Shown: positions 36,380-41,480 of the stretch, piece after piece
Layout: the number at the start of each line of letters is the position of its first letter
Numbering within the stretch: the stretch's first letter is position 1
NCBI RefSeq assembly: GCF_018596315.1
Contig: NZ_JAHEAG010000045.1
Span: forward strand, 1 to 41,480
Length of the DNA: 41,480 nt
Source: Bradyrhizobium sp. SRL28
GTDB taxonomy: Bacteria; Pseudomonadota; Alphaproteobacteria; Rhizobiales; Xanthobacteraceae
Direction: 5' to 3'
Made by a program: the position numbers and the translations under genes
Notes under the pieces: generated by a model
The model's database searches: none
Told to the model about the DNA's origin: nothing
Seen by the model: the letters and a program-made list of their open reading frames with translations, nothing else

Positions 36380-37358
36380 CGTGCTCCTAGATGTTCGAGG
36401 ATTGGAGACACACTTTTTCGGCGAGGAAAGCATCACCCGCGCAGTGGGCGGCATCAGCTTCCAGGTCAAGCGTGGCGAAACGCTTGGCGTTGTCGGCGAA
36501 TCCGGATGCGGGAAGAGCGTCACGGCCCTTTCCATTCTTCGGCTGCTGCCGAAGCTAAGCGCCAAGACCGTCAGCGGCGAGATCCACTTTCACGGACGCG
36601 ACCTCCTGAAATTGTCTGAACGGGAGATGCGCAAGATTCGCGGCAACCGGGTCGCCATGATTTTCCAGGAACCGATGACCTGCCTGAGTCCGGTTCACAC
36701 TGTCGGTCGCCAAATCGCCGAGGCGGTGCAAATTCACACTAGCGCCTCCCGATCAGAAGCGATGGCAAAGGCTCTAGAACTTCTCCGCCTGGTCCGCATC
36801 GCGGACCCCGAGCGTCGCATCAACAACTATCCCCACGAAATGTCTGGGGGCATGCGGCAGCGTGCGATGATTGCGATGGCTCTCGCCTGTTCACCAGAAC
36901 TGTTGATTGCCGACGAGCCGACTACTGCGCTTGACGTTACCATGCAGGCGCAGATCCTGCAATTGATCCTCGATCTGAAAGAGCGCAGGGGAACGGCCGT
37001 CATGTTTATCACGCATGATCTCGGTGTCGTAGCTGAGACATGTCAGCGTGTCATCGTAATGTACGCTGGGCGAATTGTGGAGCAAGCTCCCGTAAAAAAT
37101 TTGTTCGCGCGCCCAACGCATCCCTACACTCAGGGACTGATGCGCTCGCTGCCGGATCCGCAGCGCCGCCGAACGTGCCGCCTCCCAGAAATTCCTGGCA
37201 TTGTGCCAAGCCTGCGCGATCCCATAATCGGCTGCAGCTTTGCGCCTCGCTGCCCGTTCACAATTGACATTTGCCGCCAAAAAACACCCACCATGCATAA
37301 TGTCGGGCCAGGCCACGCTGCGGCCTGCTGGCGCTCCCAAGAGGTCGTGACCGCATGA
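36354..37358 (+). CDS. DppD-like ABC transporter ATPase
   Basis: First of two ATPases of the peptide transporter, 334 residues. Walker A GESGCGKS, signature MSGGMRQR, Walker B LLIADEPTTALD and H-loop ITHDLGVVAE are intact. The C-terminal cysteine cluster GCSFAPRCPF...C is the oligopeptide-ATPase domain, which may bind an iron-sulfur cluster in relatives. ATG 36354 is chosen where homology starts; it overlaps the permease gene by 26 bases, showing tight translational coupling. A longer frame from 36270 is rejected as it lies inside the permease gene. Confidence 0.95.
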   Translation: MQQETTDDDVLLDVRGLETHFFGEESITRAVGGISFQVKRGETLGVVGESGCGKSVTALSILRLLPKLSAKTVSGEIHFHGRDLLKLSEREMRKIRGNRVAMIFQEPMTCLSPVHTVGRQIAEAVQIHTSASRSEAMAKALELLRLVRIADPERRINNYPHEMSGGMRQRAMIAMALACSPELLIADEPTTALDVTMQAQILQLILDLKERRGTAVMFITHDLGVVAETCQRVIVMYAGRIVEQAPVKNLFARPTHPYTQGLMRSLPDPQRRRTCRLPEIPGIVPSLRDPIIGCSFAPRCPFTIDICRQKTPTMHNVGPGHAAACWRSQEVVTA

Positions 37359-38401
37359 GCGGTCCTTTGCTGAAAGTCGAGAATCTGACCAAGCATTATC
37401 CGCTTGGTGCGGGATTCCTGAAGAAGACGGTCCCAACGGTTCGCGCGGTGGAGGATGTGTCCTTCTCCGTTGACGCGGGCGAGACGCTCTGCATCGTGGG
37501 CGAGTCCGGCTGCGGAAAGTCCACTGTCGCGAGGCTCTTGATGCAGATCGTGGAGCCGACAGGTGGGCGCGTGATGCTCGAGGGGACCGACATTACCGCT
37601 CTCGATACAAAGGCGCTTCGCGCGTGGCGCCGCAAGATGCAGATGGTCTTCCAGGACCCTTACTCGTCGCTCAACCCGCGTCTCACCGCCGAACAGATCA
37701 TTACCGAGCCACTCGAAAATTTTCAGCGACTCAGCCGACAGGAGCGCAGGACGCTTGCGGCGGACCTTCTCCGAAAGGTCGGAATGTCGCCTGAAATGGT
37801 GGACCGTCTTCCGTCGGAATTCTCGGGTGGGCAGCGGCAGCGACTCGGTATCGCGCGGGCGCTGGCTCTCCAACCGTCACTCATCATTGCCGACGAAGCC
37901 GTCTCGGCTCTGGACGTTTCCGTGCAGGCGCAGATATTGAACCTGCTAGCGGATCTCCAGCAGCAGATGAGCATCGCTTTCGTCTTTATCTCGCACGACC
38001 TTAGAGTGGTTGAGCACATCGGCCATCGCGTTGCGGTCATGTATTTAGGGCGAATCGTGGAACTCGCTCCGTGCGAGCCGCTTTTTGCCAAGCCGGTCCA
38101 TCCCTACACAGAGGCGTTGATCGCGGCAGCTCCGATTCCAGATCCCATGAGGGTACGGGCGCAGGTACCCGTGGAGGGTGAGGTACCAAGTCCCATTAGC
38201 CCCCCGAGCGGTTGCACGTTTCACCCGCGGTGCCCGATTGCGGTCGAGCGTTGCCGTTTCGTAGTCCCACCTTTAGTGCCAATCGCGGACGGGCGCGTCG
38301 TAGCCTGTCACGTGCGCGCGCCGGCGACGGACATCCCAGCCTCGCCGCCCACGTCGACCAATTCTTCGCTCACTCCTGTGGTACAGCCACAGACGCTTTG
38401 A
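37355..38401 (+). CDS. DppF-like ABC transporter ATPase
   Basis: Second ATPase, 348 residues, with Walker A GESGCGKS, the MVFQDPYSSLNPR block, signature FSGGQRQRLGIARAL, Walker B IIADEAVSALD (an alanine replaces the usual proline after DE) and ISHDLRVVEHI. A cysteine-containing C-terminal domain, GCTFHPRCPIAVERC, completes the protein. It overlaps the DppD stop by four bases (ATGA). It ends the transporter operon; the amidase gene follows after 357 bases. Confidence 0.95.
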   Translation: MSGPLLKVENLTKHYPLGAGFLKKTVPTVRAVEDVSFSVDAGETLCIVGESGCGKSTVARLLMQIVEPTGGRVMLEGTDITALDTKALRAWRRKMQMVFQDPYSSLNPRLTAEQIITEPLENFQRLSRQERRTLAADLLRKVGMSPEMVDRLPSEFSGGQRQRLGIARALALQPSLIIADEAVSALDVSVQAQILNLLADLQQQMSIAFVFISHDLRVVEHIGHRVAVMYLGRIVELAPCEPLFAKPVHPYTEALIAAAPIPDPMRVRAQVPVEGEVPSPISPPSGCTFHPRCPIAVERCRFVVPPLVPIADGRVVACHVRAPATDIPASPPTSTNSSLTPVVQPQTL

Positions 38402-38758
38402 CCCGATCGAACATCTCGTGCGCACCGCCGACACGGACATCGGCACTGGACCTGAAAAGTAACGGAACGACAGAACATGACTCGCCCCATGACATAGTTC
38501 CCAGAGCAACCAATGGCCGTTATTCGGCCGACCGCAATCGGACTGCCAGATGTGGGGAGCCGTCGGATTGGGAAGAGAATACGACGGTGCCGTCCGCGCG
38601 CTCACGATCGATCTAGCAAAGATGATCAAGTTTGGACTGCGATGCTGCGATTTCTTTGTGCATTTTGACGTAAAGCTACGTTGTCCATGCCTTATATTTC
38701 TCAAAGGCGATCGACGTGCCAAAACACCGTGAACAAATGGGAAGGCAAAGGGAACAAA
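38402..38758. other. Gap between the transporter operon and the amidase gene
   Basis: About 360 bases with no gene supported. The region is probably the amidase promoter or a transcribed spacer. An open frame on the + strand (38212-38616) is a shadow of the ATPase gene tail. AAGGGAAC lies just before the amidase start. Confidence 0.4.
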
Positions 38759-40168
38759 ATGTCTACGAAACCAGCAACGCAGATTGCAGATCTTACTGCA
38801 TATGACTGTCTTGCTCTCTTTAAGAGCAGGGACTTGTCTCCTGTTGAGGTGATCGATGACTGCTTACAGCGTATCGATGAGGTAAATCGCGAGCTCAACG
38901 CATTCTGCTTCATCGGCTTTGAGCAGGCGAAGGCCCAAGCACAACTCTCAGAAGCCCGGTGGATGAGAGGCGAGCCGATCGGTTTGCTTGATGGAGTGCC
39001 GGTAACCTTAAAGGACGTCACGCTTAATCGCGGAATGCCTACACGTTGGGGATCGAGGTCAACCAGCGGTGACGGACCGTGGGATGTCGATGCTCCGGCC
39101 GCTGCGCGTCTGCGAGAGGCGGGGGCTGTCATTCTGGGAAAGACGACTACTCCGGAATTTGGCTGGAAAGGTGTTACAGACAGTCGACTTTACGGAATAA
39201 CTCGTAACCCTTGGAATCCGGACCTCACGCCTGGCGGGTCGTCCGGTGGAGCGGCAGTTGCCGCGGCGCTAAATCTCGGCTTTCTCCATCAAGGAGGCGA
39301 CGGCGCCGGATCGATACGGGTACCCGCAAGCTTCACAGGCACCTTCGGCTTCAAACCAACTTTCGGGTATGTCCCGCAATGGCCGCCAAGCGTAGTGCCT
39401 ACGCTCTCGCATATCGGGCCGATAACTCGTACAGTGGCTGATGCGGCCCTCATGATGAGGATTATCGCCCAAAAAGATGTGAGGGACGGCTATGCCGGTC
39501 CGGAATATCCATGCAGTGAGCTGCCGCTCGCATCGACATTAAAAGGCCTGAGAGTAGCCTATAGTCGAGACTTCGGGAATCTAGATGTGTCGAAAGACAT
39601 TCTGAACGTTACTGATGCCGCCGTCCAGAAAATCGAGACCCTCGGCGCTGAGGTAATCGAGGTAAACCCAGATCTCGCTGGTGCTTGGGAAATACTCGGG
39701 ACGCTTTTTCGTGCGGGTGCTGCTCGGCTCCTTAGCCGGCTGAACAAAGAGCAACGTGGCCTACTCGAGGTCAACGTTTTGAAGGAAGCTGAACAAGGTT
39801 TGTCGCTCACTCTTTCCGACTATCAAGATGCTCAAGAAGCTCGCTCTGAACTTACTGCCAAGATGGCGGCGTTTCATCAGAAATTTGATCTCCTGATCAC
39901 GCCAACGATGCCGGTTGCACCTTTCCCGGTCGGGCTCAATGAGCCAGATCCTAACTATAAAAATTGGTATCCGTTCACCGGCCCTTTCAACCTCACGCAG
40001 CAACCGGCAGCTTCTTTGCCCGCTGGACTAGATAGCAACGGCCTTCCCGTCGGCCTCCAATTGGTCGGTGCTCGCTACAAAGACATGACCGTGCTGTCCG
40101 CAGCCCGCGTTCTTGAAAGTGCATTCGGGCGCTTCGTCCCTCCGAAGCGTGCGCAGCCCGCGCGATAA
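38759..40168 (+). CDS. Amidase (amidase-signature family)
   Basis: Cytoplasmic amide hydrolase, 469 residues. The Ser-cisSer-Lys triad is intact: Lys85 in GVPVTLKDV, cis-Ser in PGGSSGGAA (161/162) and the nucleophile Ser185 in GAGSIRVPASF. The C-terminal NLTQQPAASLPAGLDSNGLP and GLQLVGARYKD are typical. ATG 38759 with AAGGGAAC upstream is chosen over the longer frame from 38681. It follows the peptide-type transporter in the same direction, so an amide imported by that system may be its substrate. It could act on a monoamide, a nitrile-derived amide or a peptide-like compound. A hairpin follows 48 bases after the stop. Confidence 0.93.
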   Translation: MSTKPATQIADLTAYDCLALFKSRDLSPVEVIDDCLQRIDEVNRELNAFCFIGFEQAKAQAQLSEARWMRGEPIGLLDGVPVTLKDVTLNRGMPTRWGSRSTSGDGPWDVDAPAAARLREAGAVILGKTTTPEFGWKGVTDSRLYGITRNPWNPDLTPGGSSGGAAVAAALNLGFLHQGGDGAGSIRVPASFTGTFGFKPTFGYVPQWPPSVVPTLSHIGPITRTVADAALMMRIIAQKDVRDGYAGPEYPCSELPLASTLKGLRVAYSRDFGNLDVSKDILNVTDAAVQKIETLGAEVIEVNPDLAGAWEILGTLFRAGAARLLSRLNKEQRGLLEVNVLKEAEQGLSLTLSDYQDAQEARSELTAKMAAFHQKFDLLITPTMPVAPFPVGLNEPDPNYKNWYPFTGPFNLTQQPAASLPAGLDSNGLPVGLQLVGARYKDMTVLSAARVLESAFGRFVPPKRAQPAR

Positions 40169-40216
40169 GAAGTTGGGCTTCGAAACAGTCAGAGTCCTCG
40201 GACCGGTGGCAGGAAC

Positions 40217-40247
40217 TGCGCAGCGAATGACGGGCATTCGCTGCGCA
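40217..40247. terminator. Strong hairpin downstream of the amidase gene
   Basis: Perfect 13-base arms, TGCGCAGCGAATG (40217-40229) and CATTCGCTGCGCA (40235-40247), with a five-base loop. It starts 48 bases after the amidase stop. A following T-run is absent, so it would be a U-poor or factor-assisted terminator, or an mRNA 3' stabiliser. It is the longest perfect stem noticed in this window. Confidence 0.55.
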
Positions 40248-40433
40248 ATCATCATACGTGCAGGTGAGCAGCGCGGATCTCGACGGCCGCGAGATCAAGT
40301 TTCGCCTTCTACGCGAAGCACAGGGCCGCTCGCGATCCAAGGCGACGGGTGCGGTGACTTCCAATTGCAGCAGGAGGCCGGGCGCAACAACGCGCCCGAG
40401 ATGAGGTGAGCCATCGGCGCTTTCAAGGACGCT

Positions 40434-40521
40434 GTCAAGACGGCGGTCAAAGGCGCGAGCCGCCGCGCGACGTTGATTTCTCAAAAGCTGCTGCGTGCGG
40501 TATCGATTAAGGAATCCTCAC
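40434..40521 (+). repeat. Leader segment repeated before both SDR remnants, copy 2
   Basis: Sister of 31616-31703 in the same orientation; see that entry for matched words. It ends directly at the ATG of the SDR fragment (40522). Confidence 0.65.
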
Positions 40522-40665
40522 ATGGCAGGGTCGCAAGGCAAGGTCGCGATCGTCAACTGCAGTGGCGCCGGTGTGGGCAAACCGGCGGGGCTCGCATTGC
40601 TGGCCAACGGATGGAAAATGGCAATCGCCGGACGTCGCAAGGAGCCGCTGGAGCACGATGCCTAG
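40522..40665 (+). pseudogene. Short-chain dehydrogenase N-terminal fragment
   Basis: From ATG 40522 the frame gives MAGSQGKVAIVNCSGAGVG, KPAGLALLANGWKMAIAGRR and KEPLEHDA, then TAG (40663-40665), 47 codons. It is the start of an SDR with a damaged glycine-rich cofactor motif (normally TGxGxGxG). It resembles the decayed gene at 31704. All later domains, including the Tyr-Lys active site, are gone. Confidence 0.75.
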
Positions 40666-40704
40666 CGTGTTGCGACTGGTTCGTTCGGTGGCGTTCGCCT
40701 GACA
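40659..40704 (+). pseudogene. Possible tiny fragment of a DppC-type permease gene
   Basis: The frame MPSVLRLVRSVAFA to TGA resembles PSVARLVRSVVLSV of the permease at 35474; 16 bases in a row (ctggttcgttcggtgg) are identical. It directly abuts the SDR fragment. At about 45 bases it could be chance, but the position beside other debris makes a recombination scar plausible. Confidence 0.3.
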
Positions 40705-40897
40705 TTCCCGGCCGCGAGCGTCAGATTAGGTGCGCATCATATTCACTGTAACCCGGATTTTGAAGCGTTCGTTGCGCCGATGGCTTGAGATGGGCCTTTT
40801 TACATCGGGTGTTCGTGCCATTCAGGAGATGCAGCCGCTGCCTGTTGAAGGTGGGATCCGAGCACGCGTCATAAGGCATCGGCCACGGAGAACAGCA

Positions 40898-41480
40898 ATG
40901 ACAACCACATTGACAAATGCGCTGCCGAATGTTGATCAAATGCTAGATTGAGGCTTTCCGCACTCCGACGCGACGTACGACACTGCCCACGTCTGGGAGG
41001 GTCGCTTCTTCCGCCTCGATCTCCATTTGGATCGATTTTGGGGAGGCTTAGAGCATCTTCGTATGAAGCTTCCGTCAGCCGTAACGAAGTGACTGAGATC
41101 CTCCATAACTGCGTGGCGTTATCTGGCCATAAGTCCGCATACGTGGAGATGATCTGCACGCGCGGATCGCCGCCGACCTCGAGTCGCGATCCGCGTCAGG
41201 CCGAGAATCGCTTCATGGCTTTCGCGGTGCCGTTTGGCTCCGTCGCTAACAAGGAGCAGCTTGAGCGCGGGTTGCATGTCGCGGTCAGTGATACCGTTCG
41301 AATTCCTCCGAAATCGGTCGACCCCGCGCCATCAAAAACTATCACTGGCTAGACCTCATAAAGGCCTGTTCGACGCCTATGATGCGGGGGCCGAAACCGC
41401 ACTGATTCTGGACACCAACGGAAACATCGCGGAAGGTCCGCGCTTCAACGTCTTTCTTGTCAAGGACGGCACGCTGCGCA
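40898..41480 (+). pseudogene. Class IV aminotransferase (branched-chain/D-amino-acid type), broken and cut by the window
   Basis: Pyridoxal-phosphate fold-type IV aminotransferase. ATG 40898 has GGAG seven bases upstream, but the frame meets TGA at 40949. In the same frame GFPHSDATYDTAHVWEG and RFFRLDLHLDRFWGGLEHLR follow, the typical N-terminal part. A frameshift near 41085 leads to VTEILHNCVALSGHKSAYVE, MICTRGSPP and RFMAFAVPFG to PPKSVDP, and a further one near 41330 to IKNYHWLDLIK and then GLFDAYDAGAETALILDTNG. One in-frame stop and three frame changes show it is non-functional. The catalytic lysine motif (IKNYHWLD) is still readable. The gene runs off the right edge. Confidence 0.82.

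Overview
The window looks like a piece of an alphaproteobacterial genome, most probably a Bradyrhizobium-type symbiosis island or similar accessory region. This is inferred from protein resemblance and from the mixture of intact catabolic genes, scattered pseudogenes and decayed insertion sequences; no database search was run. No tRNA, rRNA, CRISPR array, prophage or defence locus was recognised.

Region 1 (1-6.7 kb) is a compact + strand transport and catabolic block: a spermidine/putrescine-type (PotD-like) binding protein cut by the window edge, a fused two-domain permease, a PotA-like ATPase, a D-2-hydroxyacid dehydrogenase and a family III CoA-transferase. Region 2 (7.2-20.8 kb) holds two more intact PotD-like binding proteins without their own permease or ATPase. 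Among them lie a frameshifted ahpC with an intact ahpD, a DUF6894-like small protein, a HAD-type haloacid dehalogenase, a broken mandelate racemase-family gene, two class II aldolases (one frameshifted), a betaine aldehyde dehydrogenase, a dihydrodipicolinate synthase-family lyase/aldolase and an FMN-dependent alpha-hydroxyacid dehydrogenase. Partial second copies of the HAD and D-hydroxyacid dehydrogenase genes also occur. The region reads as a set of organic-acid or amino-compound modules that were duplicated, recombined and partly lost.

Region 3 (20.8-24.4 kb) is a decay zone: an IS5-type transposase remnant whose core is inverted relative to its two ends, an intact creatininase-family gene, an IS256-type remnant and the C-terminal part of an amidase on the - strand. 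Region 4 (24.4-29.4 kb) carries a two-component flavin monooxygenase (reductase plus NtaA/DszA-like oxygenase, - strand) and a + strand pair of zinc alcohol dehydrogenase and MetX-like alpha/beta hydrolase. The pair's TCG/GCG-rich codon use differs from its neighbours.

Region 5 (29.6-32.4 kb) contains the tail of a fourth PotD-like gene fused end to start with bioD, a truncated bioA and a heavily decayed short-chain dehydrogenase (SDR). Region 6 (32.9-40.2 kb) is an intact dipeptide/oligopeptide ABC transporter (binding protein, two permeases, two ATPases), tightly packed and followed by an amidase. Region 7 (40.2-41.5 kb) is again decayed: a strong hairpin, a second SDR fragment with the same leader as the first, a tiny permease-like fragment and a broken class IV aminotransferase running off the window edge.

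Taken together, intact uptake systems and enzymes for small amines, amides and hydroxyacids are set in a matrix of gene debris. The most unusual features are one membrane transporter with several orphan binding-protein paralogues, the internally inverted IS remnant, and pairs of decayed sister copies that show how the region was assembled.
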